Under the pieces are notes generated by a model, which saw only the letters and a program-made list of their open reading frames with translations, was not told the origin of the DNA and ran no database searches. Of a stretch of DNA of 36,572 bases, positions 1-9,709 are shown piece after piece. The number at the start of each line of letters is the position of its first letter. Within the stretch, counting starts at the first letter, position 1. The position numbers and the translations under genes were made by a program. The stretch is from the NCBI GenBank assembly GCA_025769875.1, contig JAGFNK010000520.1:1-36572 (forward strand). Reading direction: 5' to 3'. The DNA comes from Russula earlei (Eukaryota; Basidiomycota; Agaricomycetes; Russulales; Russulaceae).

Positions 1-1400
1 TCTAGATAAACAACCACTCGTTCAGTGGCAATGTATTTTGCCTAGGATGGTGTTCATAAAGCGTTGGAAAGTGGCTGGGGCGTTGCAGAGACCAAATGTC
101 ATTATCAATGGTTCGAAGAGTCCTAATGGTGTCTTGAATGCTGCGAGGTGTTCATCGCCCTCTCTGAGGCGAATGTTGTTGTATCCCCATCGTACGTCAA
201 ACTTGGTAAAGTATTGGGCTCCTTGGAGTTTGTCAATTAATTCAGGAATCAAGGGTAGTGGATATGCGTCTTTGACAGTTGCTGTATTCAGGGCTCTGTA
301 GTCTTGCACTGGTCGTAGATTTCCTCCTTTCTTTTCTACAAAGAAGAATGGGCTGGCAATAGCTGCTTTTGATGGTCGGATTGTGCCTCTTTTCAAATGT
401 TCGTCTAAGTATTCTTTTAGGGCTTGTAGTTCCTTGGGAGTAAGTCGATAAATGCCAGAATCGCGTCGGGCGATCCCTGGTTTTAGATTGATTGCATGGT
501 CCCATGGTTGGTGAGCAGGAAGGCGTGAGAAGCTTGTTCATCGAAAACCTTTCGCCATTTCAAGAATTGGGCGGGGATAAGTTCGTCTAATGTCTTAGGG
601 GGTGTTTCCGCATTGGCTAGCTTGGTAGCTGTGGCTGATTTGGCTCTTATGTTGATTGTTATTGGGCTAAACGCATCGTGGATTTGTTCGTCAACACATG
701 GGTTCAATGGTCCTTCAGTATCTGGGAAGATTAGTGCAGCAATGTCCGTAAACTCGGGTTCTTCTTCTTCAGGGAAAGTAAGCACTTGTATTTGGTAATT
801 CCACGTTCCAGATGCAGATGCAATGGTTATGCTTGGGTGTGTGGTAAGGCAAGTTCGGGGGCAGTTCCTCAGTGTGATTGTATCATTTGCCCAATCAATA
901 TCTGGGTTGTGGTGTCATAGCCAATCGGTTCCTAAGATAATGTCGTGATCTCCAATGTTAGTGACCAGGAATTCTGCTTGTTCGTCATGAGTGGCGCCTG
1001 TGTGCGCTTGGATGCGAAGTCTTTGGATGGTGCTAAAGCGTATTAGTCCATTGGCATTTTGTGTTCCGTCTACATTTTGTGCTGGCAAGGGTTTGATCAT
1101 AGTTCGAAGGTGCAGGTGGTGTCTTTGTGCAAATCGTTCGTGGATTATCATTCCTTCTGCTCCACTGTCGAGCAGGGCTCTTGCACCGATTTCTTTGCCG
1201 CTTGTCTTCCCTACTAAGGTAACTTTCAAGGCAATGGAAGGGGAGCGAATATTCTTGGTAAAAACTTTGGGGTAATTGATTTCTCTTTGTATCGTACTGA
1301 TTTGGACTGTGTCCCTCCTCGGTGCAGAAGGGGGTCCAATTAAAAATCCATAGGAGCAGATCTTGGGCGGAGGATCGAGTCTGTAAGTGTCTCTCTCCAA
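1..1400 (-). pseudogene. pol: Gypsy-A pol fragment: protease and start of reverse transcriptase, broken
   Basis: Protease (1400-915) has the retropepsin motif LLDSGAEGMIIH and the flap-end motif DIILGTDWL. The next codon is TGA at 915-917, where relatives have Arg; the same frame then continues (HHNPDIDWA...). RT follows, with VEKKGGNLRPVQDYRALN, FDVRWGYNNIR and FGLCNAPATFQRFMN. A one-base loss near 515-525 shifts the frame between the linker and RT. A second shift near 40-50 precedes the catalytic box, of which VVVYLD is visible in another frame at bases 1-20. The enzyme would cleave Gag-Pol and copy element RNA, but this copy cannot make it. Confidence 0.88.
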
Positions 1401-2860
1401 GTCATTAGTGAAGCAACAGGAACAGGTTCTTCTTGCGCAGGTTCGATGTTTTCATCTTGGATGGTTGTAGCTCTGACTGTTTGGGGGCAAGAACCTTGTC
1501 GTTGGCGTCCTTGAGCTGCTTTCTTTGCTCTACATTGATTTGCCATATGATTCTTCTTTCCACAATAATAACAGAGATTGTTCTTGCGTCGAAATTCTTT
1601 TTCTGCATCTGTGAGGGGTTTCCTTTCACTTCTGGATTCCCAGGGTCGTTCATTGGGTTCTCCTTGGTACAAGTTAATTTCCAATGGATTATCTGATCCT
1701 TGAGTGTTCAATCCTCGGGCACGCACAGAGCGTCCTCCTCGAAAAGCAGTGGAGTTGTATAGGTGGAAAAGGTTGTCGAATTCTCTTGCTGCTTTGACAA
1801 GGGCTGCAAGCGTAGTTGGTGTTGGTGTGATTCCCAGTATTTTCTGATGTAAGGCCGGGTTGATGTTCTTCCTAAATGCGTACATCTTTGTTCTTTCATT
1901 GGTGGTAGCTCGTGATGCGTGGTGCGACCATTTCTGATACCATTCATTAAACGGTAGTTTTCCTTGATAATAGGTGTGCATGGTATTAGCGGAGGCCAAC
2001 TCTGCTTCTGCAGGGATAAAATGATCGGCAAAGGCTTTCTTAAAGTCGTCCCATGACCCATAGTCTGCTACGGTACGAGCCATAGCCTTGGTGGTTTGTT
2101 CTCTAGCCCACGCTCCGGCGGGTGTTCCTACTTTAAAGTGGGTCAGTGCAGCGGCAACTTTCTTGCTTTCATCTGTAAAGGAGTCGCCATTGATGTAATA
2201 ATAATTGGCCAAAGCTGCCCAAAAGGCTTCTGCGTTATCAGCCTTTCCATCAAAGGGTTCTGGTGCTGTTCCAACAAGGCGTGGATTGCTTGACATGGTG
2301 GGATTCTGAGTTGTTGTAGCTGTAACAATAGGTGGGGCTGAACCTTGTAGTTGGATTCTAGTTGGAGTGAGCGTTCGAGGGACTGCTTGTGGTACGTTGC
2401 TAGTTGTATGAGGAGTAGGTTGTTGGGTATTACGCCAAGTAGAAGGTCCTGGAGTGGTGCTTCGAGTGCTCTGAGCAGTTCCTAGGATAGCGGTAACTTC
2501 TTGAGGTGTTCTGGCTGAGAAATCGACTTCTCGATTGTTATAGTAAACCCAATGTCTTCTAGAACGGCTCCACTTGACTGGTCTGTCTAGGAAGAGGCCT
2601 GTGTAGTTATAGGGGTTGAAGTCTTGAACATTTTCTGCTCCTGGGGCTGCCGCTTTAAGTTGTTCGGTGGTAACTTCGTCGTTATCGTCTTCGTATAACC
2701 AAGTGTCAGAAAGATTTCCGTGGTTGATAATAGGTGTGCCTGCAAATTTTCCTCGGTAACAGTGATCTTGGGTGTCGTAACTGAGGTTTTCAAATAGGAG
2801 TGGGATTAGATTTTCTTCTTCGTCAGTGATGTCCCTCCTAGTGCTCATAGATCTAGACAA
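1340..2860 (-). CDS. gag: Gypsy-A Gag polyprotein (506 aa)
   Basis: An intact gag ORF. The N-terminal ~190 residues are polar and Thr/Pro-rich. A Retrotrans_gag-like capsid region follows at about residues 205-370 (PEPFDGKADNAEAFWAAL... to the helical stretch before the basic linker). A single CCHC zinc knuckle, CYYCGKKNHMANQC, lies near residue 430. Gag packages element RNA in virus-like particles in the cytoplasm. The ORF overlaps the protease ORF by 61 bp, and protease is in the -1 frame, the usual Ty3/gypsy arrangement for frameshifted Gag-Pol. I did not identify the slippery site. The start is the first ATG and overlaps the end of ORF-c. Confidence 0.88.
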   Translation of the reverse strand: MSRSMSTRRDITDEEENLIPLLFENLSYDTQDHCYRGKFAGTPIINHGNLSDTWLYEDDNDEVTTEQLKAAAPGAENVQDFNPYNYTGLFLDRPVKWSRSRRHWVYYNNREVDFSARTPQEVTAILGTAQSTRSTTPGPSTWRNTQQPTPHTTSNVPQAVPRTLTPTRIQLQGSAPPIVTATTTQNPTMSSNPRLVGTAPEPFDGKADNAEAFWAALANYYYINGDSFTDESKKVAAALTHFKVGTPAGAWAREQTTKAMARTVADYGSWDDFKKAFADHFIPAEAELASANTMHTYYQGKLPFNEWYQKWSHHASRATTNERTKMYAFRKNINPALHQKILGITPTPTTLAALVKAAREFDNLFHLYNSTAFRGGRSVRARGLNTQGSDNPLEINLYQGEPNERPWESRSERKPLTDAEKEFRRKNNLCYYCGKKNHMANQCRAKKAAQGRQRQGSCPQTVRATTIQDENIEPAQEEPVPVASLMTWRETLTDSILRPRSAPMDF

Positions 2861-3473
2861 CTGTTATAGTCCAATGGCCGTTGTTCCTAGGGTATGCAAT
2901 GGTGTAGGCTGGCTTTAGTCGAATGGTATCGGGTCTTCCTTGATGTTTTCTTAATTGGATTCGGGAGTATTCTTCAGTAATGCTGCTTTGTGTTAGAACT
3001 ACTCGGGTTTTCCACAGATATCCTTCAAATTCTGCTGGAGAGATGGCAAAGTCACTTATTTCCTTGGTGGGGTGCTTGTAAACTATAAAGTGTGTCAGTC
3101 GTTGATGCCAAGCTTGGGTACAATAATTCTTGAATTCAATTAATTCTCTCCTTGAACGTGTAGGTAGGTTTAATGCTAAGAAGGATTGTTCTGGTAGGTA
3201 GCAGTGTAAATCAGTATTCCTAAGATCAGTACTATCAGGGGATTCAACAAGGGGTGATGCAAAGGGTTGGGTAGGTATAACAGGGGTAGGAATACGGTTG
3301 GTAAACAAGGGTACGTAGGCGTCAGGAGGGGTAGGAGGTAATGGTCTTTCGACAAGGAATCCTCTTGCGTTGGGGATTGTTTCTCTCTCAGGGGGTCGTT
3401 GGGACGATGTGCATCTTCTGTGTCGAGGGGCCAGATTTATCGAATGGGGAGGTGGTAATCGCCTGGCGTCCAC
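2853..3473 (-). CDS. Extra ORF-c of Gypsy-A, hypothetical protein (206 aa)
   Basis: An intact ORF between ORF-b and gag. Its first codons overlap the end of ORF-b by 37 bp, and its stop (2853-2855) lies just past the gag ATG (2858-2860), an 8-bp overlap. The N-terminal half is proline-rich; the C-terminal ~100 residues (from about RRELIEFKNYCTQAW) look globular and basic. The family is not recognised. The tight overlaps suggest re-initiation, frameshifting or a fused ancestor, but do not say which. Confidence 0.55.
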   Translation of the reverse strand: MDARRLPPPHSINLAPRHRRCTSSQRPPERETIPNARGFLVERPLPPTPPDAYVPLFTNRIPTPVIPTQPFASPLVESPDSTDLRNTDLHCYLPEQSFLALNLPTRSRRELIEFKNYCTQAWHQRLTHFIVYKHPTKEISDFAISPAEFEGYLWKTRVVLTQSSITEEYSRIQLRKHQGRPDTIRLKPAYTIAYPRNNGHWTITVV

Positions 3474-4314
3474 AAGGTAATTCCGTCAGGAGTAGGAGGT
3501 GTGTCTGGTTGAAAGTTGCACGTGCAATACTCTGTTTTGCAGTTACACCTTGCTATCCATGGATCTGACTCAGTATTTTCTGTGCTAGCAGACCAACGTT
3601 CTTGGCTAGTTGGGACAGTGGTCTGAATCGGTGTGAGGGGTCGAGGGGCGAGACTTGAGGCTTCTAGGATTGCTGGGACAGAATAGTATGTAGGGGGACC
3701 AGTATATGAGGCGTCTGGGCTGGTAATTGCCCAAGGTTGATTATAGTCTGCGTCGTACAACCACGAGTTAGTTTCCAAATCAAAGGTGTTGTGTATTCCT
3801 GGTACAACCGCAAGTTGGATGTAAGATTGGTTTTCCCTTTGTATTCTGTTGAGACATAGGTGGTAGAACTGGACAGTGAGACGATAGTAGCTGATGTATG
3901 TCCAAGCTAAGTAGAACAAGCGGTATCCTGTTCTCAAGGAGTGGATAATGATGTGGTGACGTGGTTGAATGACTCTGGTCCAGAGGTTTAATTCACTGGT
4001 GCGTAATGATTGGTAGTCAACTGGTTGTCCTTGGATGTTCTTCGCTTGAGCAAGGTGCCAATATAATAGTTGTTGTCGTGCTGGTGGTAGAAGTCGACTA
4101 AGGGTTTCAAGGTATAGTGCGTGTTCGTCATGGCTTAAGAGTTGTCCAAAAGGTAAGACTCCAAGGAACTCTTTAACAATAAGGTGGGGGAAGTCCTCGT
4201 GAGGTGGTTCAATTTCTGGTACGTCGTGTAAGTTGGTTAAAGTGGTGACAGGGAACGCAACGGAGGCCCAGGTTCGATAGTGATTTAGATTTAGGACGTG
4301 TCTAGTGATAGCGT

Positions 4315-4794
4315 TGTTGAAAATAGACGCAGTATGTGTGATTAGATAGCAGCAGATGATAAGATCGCAGGCAGATCTATCAGACAATAGTTCAGTTTGG
4401 TTGACACAAAACTCATATAAATAATGTACCTATCAGACAATAGCTACAAGGCGTCGTTAGTACTGTGAGATAAGATGTCATAGTGTAAATACTCACTTCA
4501 GTTTGGTTGACACAAAACTGAAGTGATCTACGTACTTTGTGGCGTTCTTAAGTACCTGAGACCGCCACTAGATGCAGTACAGTTAACTACCATCACGGAT
4601 CACTAGGTAAGTCCGAGGATCAGTTGTAAGTAGCTACCGATTGTTCTAAATCACTCTATCAATGTAACTAACGCGTGCTGCAGCGTATGAGCTGAGCCGG
4701 TGATGCCCGGTCCGGGTGATCCGACGCGTCAGATCATCCGAGTTGTGATCACATCACAACACACCTGAGACTCTGGGCAGTGCAGATCTCAACA
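4315..4794 (-). repeat. 3' LTR of Copia-B
   Basis: 480 bp, TGTTGA...TCAACA, matching 9119-9598. Visible differences are C/T in GAGACYGCC and two bases in CGTCAG(AT/CG... region) before CATCCG. A 23-bp sequence containing CAGTTTGGTTGACACAAAAC occurs twice (4391-4413 and 4497-4519). Confidence 0.95.
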
Positions 4795-4804
4795 TCCCCC
4801 CGTG
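4795..4804 (-). promoter_or_regulatory. Polypurine tract of Copia-B
   Basis: On the minus strand CACGGGGGGA directly precedes the TGTTGA start of the 3' LTR, the expected place for plus-strand DNA priming. Confidence 0.7.
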
Positions 4805-4827
4805 ATTAAGGCAGTCGGTAGATTAGA

Positions 4828-7800
4828 TTAATTAAGACCCAACCCATCGACGAAGGTCCGGAGCAGCGCGTGAGTATGTGGCTTGGTGAGACCATCTGCA
4901 AGCATCTCTCCTGTGGGAGTACGGATAAGTACGATCAGTCCGTCCTCAATGTATTGGCGGATGGCGTGATGCTTGATAGGGATATGCTTCGACTGTCTTC
5001 CGGTGACTGGGTTGAGCGCGAGGTCAACGGCGCCTTTGTTATCACCATGAAGCGGAATCGGATCAGAGATCTGATAGCCAATCTCGGAGAAGAAGCTCCG
5101 ATACCACGCGGCTTGATTAGCTGCGTCGGCTAAGGCCATATATTCGGCTTGAGTGGTACTTTGGGCAACAGTCTTCTGTTTGCGTGAGGTCCAGGAGATC
5201 GCAGCGCTGGAAAGTAGGAAGACATAGCCCGAGGTGGAACAGTAGTCATCTGCATTGTCTCCGAGGCTAGAGTCGGAGTACCCGTGTAATCCGGTATCGC
5301 GTGCGCCATCATAACGCAACTTTAGATCTGAAGTGCTGTTAAGATAAGATAGTACGTATTTGGCAAGGCGTAGATGATGCGATGAGGGATTGGATGAGTA
5401 TTGGGCAAGTCGAGAGACTGCAAATGATATATCTGGTCATGTCCCGATCTGCACATAGAGAAGGCTGCCAATGATGCGTTGAAAATGCTTTATCTCATCA
5501 GGCGTTGCCTCCCCGGAGTGCTTGACCAAGTGGACATCTGCCCCGGAGGGCAGCGGAGTGCGGACCGGATTAGAATCCGCCATCCCGAAGCGATTGACGA
5601 TCTCCGAGATGTACCTAGATTGATCAATGTCTAGCCGCTTAGCCGAGCGATCACGCGTGACACGAATCCCAAGATAGGAGTCGATCTCGCCTAGATCAGT
5701 CATTTCATAGCGCGTGGACAATGAATTCTTAATGTCTGCAATCAGTGGGAGTGAATCGCCTAAGATGGTGACATCATCGACATAGAGGATAATGATTATG
5801 GTTCCCCCCGCGTCTTGGCGATGATAAACCCCAGCATCTGAGTGCGTGCGCGTGAAGCCGAGCCCAGTGAGAACTCCATGAAACTGTAAGTTCCATGCGC
5901 GCGAGGCTTGTTTGAGGCCGTAGAGAGCCTTCTTTAACCGACAGACTTTGTCTTTTTGTTCCGGAGTGATGAAACCTTGTGGTTGCTCCATGTAGATCTC
6001 TTCCTCCAGTGTGCCATTAAGGAACGCCGACTTGACGTCCATTTGATGGATCTCCCAATCCTCTAGCGCGGCCAACGCTAGGAGTAGTCTCAAAGACTCA
6101 AATCTGGCAACTGGTGAGAAAGTTTCATCATAATCAATCCCCTCCACTTGGGTGAACCCCTTTGCGACTAAACACGCGCGAAATCTACCATCAGATTTGC
6201 GTGCAAACACCCATCGAGATCGCACAGCCTTGCGGCCCGGTGGCAGATCTACAAGCTCCCAGGTACCATTCTTAGCGAGTGCATCAATTTCATATTGACA
6301 CGCGGTTCTCCATTGATCGGCGGAGTCCGAGGACATCGCTTCCCGAAACGTAGCCGGAGTGATCGCCTCTGCCGTCGCTAATAGTGCCGTATGCGATAGG
6401 CGCCCCCCCGCATTTGCGTTAGAAGTGAGAAATCTAGGATTAGAACGCGGGTTAGGGCGAAGACGCCTAGGTGAGGGCGGACGTGGTGGACCAAAGGATG
6501 GTCCCGGCAATGCTGAGTGAGGCTGGCGCAAGCGGACTTGGCGCACAGGCTGAACGCGGCGCGGCGGAGTATGTGGAAAGGGCTGAGTGGGAGGGGTAAG
6601 GTAAAGTGAATTAGGTGTAGTGGGATCTAGTGGGGTTTCCGGAGGTGCAGGACTAAGTCCGCAGCCATCCGGTTCGTGCGGAAGTGGGGCAGTGAAAGAA
6701 ACCGGTCCCGTGAAGACCAAGGGTTGTGCAGGAGGAGGAATGTCAGTAAGTTCTCCCCTAGCAGGTAGTATGCGCTCATCGAAAGTGACATCGCGCGATA
6801 AGAACAGCTTTCAGGTGGATTGATTCCAGAGTCGGTAACCCTTAGATCCAGACTTGTACCCAACAAAAATCATCTCGACCGATCTCGGATCGAGCTTCTT
6901 TCGTTTGTTAGCAGGCGTGTGTACATACGCCTTACATCCAAAGACGCGGAAATAGGAAACGTCCGGAACTTGTCCGTCCGTCCAGACTGAGTGAGGAGTG
7001 TTCCACCGGAGAACGCGTGTAGGAGTGCGATTGTAGATATGGACTGCTGCGTCAGTAGCAAGCTCCCAGAAACCCAGAGTAAGACCGGCGCCGTGTAGCA
7101 TAGCGCGCATCTTGTCTTCGAGGGTCCGGTTCCATCTCTCTGCTACACCATTCTGCTGTGGTGACCCTGGCATTGTCAATCTATGCTCAATTCCCTTTTG
7201 ATCTAAGATCGATCTGAGGGTACCGGACAAGTACTCCCCTCCGCGATCCGAGTGTAGTGCTTTGATCTTATCGCTGGTCTGGTTTTCTGACCACGCGAGA
7301 TATTTTTTGAACGCATCAGCACACTGATCTTTACTTTTGAGGAAGTACACTACCCCATAACGGGAGTAGTCGTCGATAAACGTTGCCCAATAAGTTGCAC
7401 CTCGGATCGACCGGGTCTGCATCGGACCGGCTAAGTCAGTATGCACGATCTGTAGACGCCGATCCGATCGCTTAGGCGAAGCCAGGAAAGGAAGTCGTGT
7501 CTGTTTGCCGAGTTCACACCCGGGGCAAGGTGACTGATCGCGATCCGCTGAACTAAGCGAGATTCCCTTGACGGAATGAGCGTATTTGATTAGCACGCAT
7601 GAGGACATATGTCCCATGCGCTGATGCCAGATGTTAAGCGGTAGCACCCCTGCCTGCGCGTGTAGGGCCGGAGATGAAAAATCAATATAAAATAGGTTAT
7701 TCTCCAGGTATCCTTGCGCGACTGTCCGATCTTTGTAGTAGATTTGGCACGCGTTCTGGGTAAAAGTGATATGTCCCCCCTTTCGGAGCAACGCGCTGAC

Positions 7801-8877
7801 TGAGAAGTAGCGCGCGTCGGCTTCCGGAACATGCATGACATCGGTGAGGGTTAATGGAAACTTCCCAATACCTCCAGACGGTAGGACGGATACAGATCCG
7901 GTCCCAATCTGCTTGATGATAGCGTGACCACCGAGGTTAACTGATCCGGTGGCCGGAGCGTAAGTGATGAAGTCGGTCCGGAACGGACTGATGTGATGGG
8001 TGGCTCCTGAGTCAATCATCCAGCGCGATCTAGTCGCCGAGTAAAGGGAAATGCGAATGTCATTTTCATCATCCGAGATCTCCGTAATTGTAGCAGTAGT
8101 CTCTACTATGTGCGCGTTGACCTTTCTGTTAGTGTCCGCGCCAGACTCCCTCTTTTTCTGCGCCTTCTCCTCCTCATCCTTTTTCTTCTTCCGGCACTCA
8201 GGACTCTTGTGACCAGCTTTGTTGCAATAATAACATTTTATTTTGTTTTTATTGTCCTGTTTTTTGACCGGAGCAATTTTGTTAAGGGAAGCAGAGGAGC
8301 CGGCCCGATGACTCTCTTCATTGAGAATGTGTTCCTGAATGGCTTTCGGGGAAAGCTTGTTTGGAAGATTAGAGCCGAGGATAGCTTGTGTAAGACCAGA
8401 GTAAGAGCTGGGAAGTGACTGAATTAGAGTGAGACTGAATTGGAGATCGGTGACGGGCATGTCATTGTTCTGAAGATTGATCCTAGTATCATTCAATTTC
8501 TGTAGTTGTGGGAACATCGGGCTGGTGTCATCTAGATCAAAGCGCGTGAAGGCGGTCCAAGAGTTATGTAGTGACATAGATCCAACGCTGATGCAAGTAG
8601 TCTTAAGTTGTTCCCACTTGAGTTTACAGGTGTCGAACTTGGTGTTATCGCTTATCTCTGCATATATATCTTTTTGGAGATGGAGCTGGAAGACGCCTAA
8701 CAGTATGTCTTCTTCAACGTCCCAAGTGCTATCTCCAGAGGGCTTTGTATCGATAAGATGATGCCGGAAACCATTCATTCGGGTAATGGCCTCGAAGCGA
8801 AATGACCAAGTAGTCCAATTTGATGAATCTAAGATCTCCAGGGGCGTTCCCGAGGGGATAGTGAATGTGGGTGCCAT
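4828..8877 (-). pseudogene. gag-pol: Copia-B Gag-Pol polyprotein, one frame with two TGA stops (1349 codons)
   Basis: From the ATG at 8877 the frame stays in phase to the stop at 4828, with only two internal stops: TGA at 6811-6813 (codon 689) and 5437-5439 (codon 1147, in VQIGT*PDI). Arg is expected at both. Domains in order: Gag; zinc knuckle CYYCNKAGHKSPEC (~215); protease WMIDSGATHHIS (~284); GAG-pre-integrase with WHQRMGH and CPGCELGKQ (~416-465); integrase core with HTDLAGP, HSDRGGEY and GVAERWN (~478-580); RVT_2 RT with FARKSDG, MDVKSAFLNG and catalytic LYVDDV (~1031); RNase H with GYSDSSLG and QAEYMALADA (~1190-1349). All key residues are present. The product would make particles, copy RNA and integrate DNA. 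It is either recently dead or dependent on read-through. Confidence 0.93.
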
Positions 8878-9103
8878 ATGATGTAATGAGGTGAATTGCC
8901 AATCCGGACCAGCGGAGCAATTGTAGCCGGATCAATTAGAGATCTAATCAGTATCTTTGACGCGTGATGTAACTGCGCGCACGTCAATCCTTTGGTTCCA
9001 GGGGCCAAGGGAGTAAGATGTCGTCTGATAACAGAGGTTTGTGGGGAAGGGAGGTGTTATAGGAATAAACGTGTGTGGTGATCTCTGTGGATTTTAGATA
9101 CGG
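8878..9103 (-). other. Copia-B untranslated leader
   Basis: About 225 bp between the PBS and the gag ATG, with no other ORF. It would hold packaging signals, but none can be identified by eye. Confidence 0.5.
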
Positions 9104-9118
9104 GCAGGGCCCATAACC
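9104..9118 (-). promoter_or_regulatory. Primer-binding site of Copia-B, matching the initiator-tRNA anticodon arm
   Basis: The plus strand here reads GCAGGGCCCATAACC. This matches the anticodon stem-loop of eukaryotic tRNA-iMet (GCAGGGCUCAUAACC in yeast) with one difference, rather than a tRNA 3' CCA end. It directly abuts the 5' LTR. It fits half-tRNA priming as described for Drosophila copia and yeast Ty5. Confidence 0.75.
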
Positions 9119-9598
9119 TGTTGAAAATAGACGCAGTATGTGTGATTAGATAGCAGCAGATGATAAGATCGCAGGCAGATCTATCAGACAATAGTTCAGT
9201 TTGGTTGACACAAAACTCATATAAATAATGTACCTATCAGACAATAGCTACAAGGCGTCGTTAGTACTGTGAGATAAGATGTCATAGTGTAAATACTCAC
9301 TTCAGTTTGGTTGACACAAAACTGAAGTGATCTACGTACTTTGTGGCGTTCTTAAGTACCTGAGACTGCCACTAGATGCAGTACAGTTAACTACCATCAC
9401 GGATCACTAGGTAAGTCCGAGGATCAGTTGTAAGTAGCTACCGATTGTTCTAAATCACTCTATCAATGTAACTAACGCGTGCTGCAGCGTATGAGCTGAG
9501 CCGGTGATGCCCGGTCCGGGTGATCCGACGCGTCAGCGCATCCGAGTTGTGATCACATCACAACACACCTGAGACTCTGGGCAGTGCAGATCTCAACA
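9119..9598 (-). repeat. 5' LTR of Copia-B
   Basis: 480 bp copy of 4315-4794; it would drive transcription on the minus strand. An AT-rich TATA-like stretch (TTATTTATATGAG on the minus strand) lies near 9213-9228, between the two copies of the internal direct repeat (9195-9217, 9301-9323). The inner end at 9119 directly abuts the primer-binding site. Confidence 0.95.
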
Positions 9599-9709
9599 AG
9601 CATCTTCTTCTTCGTCTTCTTCTAAGGCATATTCTCGTGGCACTTTAGTTAAAACAAAATGATCTTTATTCGATCTTTATTGAAGCGTTACAAGGGTGGT
9701 TCTTACTTT

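Larger units (their letters stand above)
4315..9598 (-). mobile_element. Copia-B: nearly complete Ty1/copia retrotransposon (5284 bp)
   Basis: Two 480-bp LTRs with TGTTGA...TCAACA ends flank one long gag-pol frame on the minus strand. The LTRs differ at only about three positions by eye, so the insertion is recent. Flanks are AGCGT (4310-4314) and AGCAT (9599-9603), a 5-bp target duplication with one G/A difference. It sits in ORF-b of Gypsy-A. A PBS (9104-9118) adjoins the 5' LTR and a purine tract (4795-4804) adjoins the 3' LTR. Integrase lies before RT, as in copia. Only two in-frame stops break the polyprotein, both TGA. Confidence 0.95.
3437..9687 (-). pseudogene. Extra ORF-b of Gypsy-A, hypothetical, split by Copia-B
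   Basis: The reading frame is in two pieces: about 9599-9687 (ending with an acidic stretch, EEDEEEDA) and 3437-4314. Removing Copia-B and one copy of its target duplication joins them in frame as ...DEEEDAITRHVLNL. The apparent start of the 3437-4387 ORF lies inside the copia LTR and is an artefact. The product (about 320 aa without the LTR part) is not recognised. It has an aromatic, possibly helical stretch (RLFYLAWTYISYYRLTVQFY) and a C-terminal cysteine cluster (CNCKTEYCTC). No ATG is seen in the upstream piece. It overlaps ORF-c by 37 bp in another frame. Confidence 0.6.

Noticed and set aside
4315..4387. Apparent N-terminus of the 316-codon ORF at 3437-4387
   Set aside because: These codons lie in the Copia-B LTR and also occur at 9119-9191; the true upstream part is at 9599 onward.
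5437..6813. TGA read as a sense codon (recoding or alternative code)
   Set aside because: The pattern is explained by CGA to TGA at CpG, and the elements with stops also have frameshifts or insertions; recoding would need intact TGA-containing host genes.
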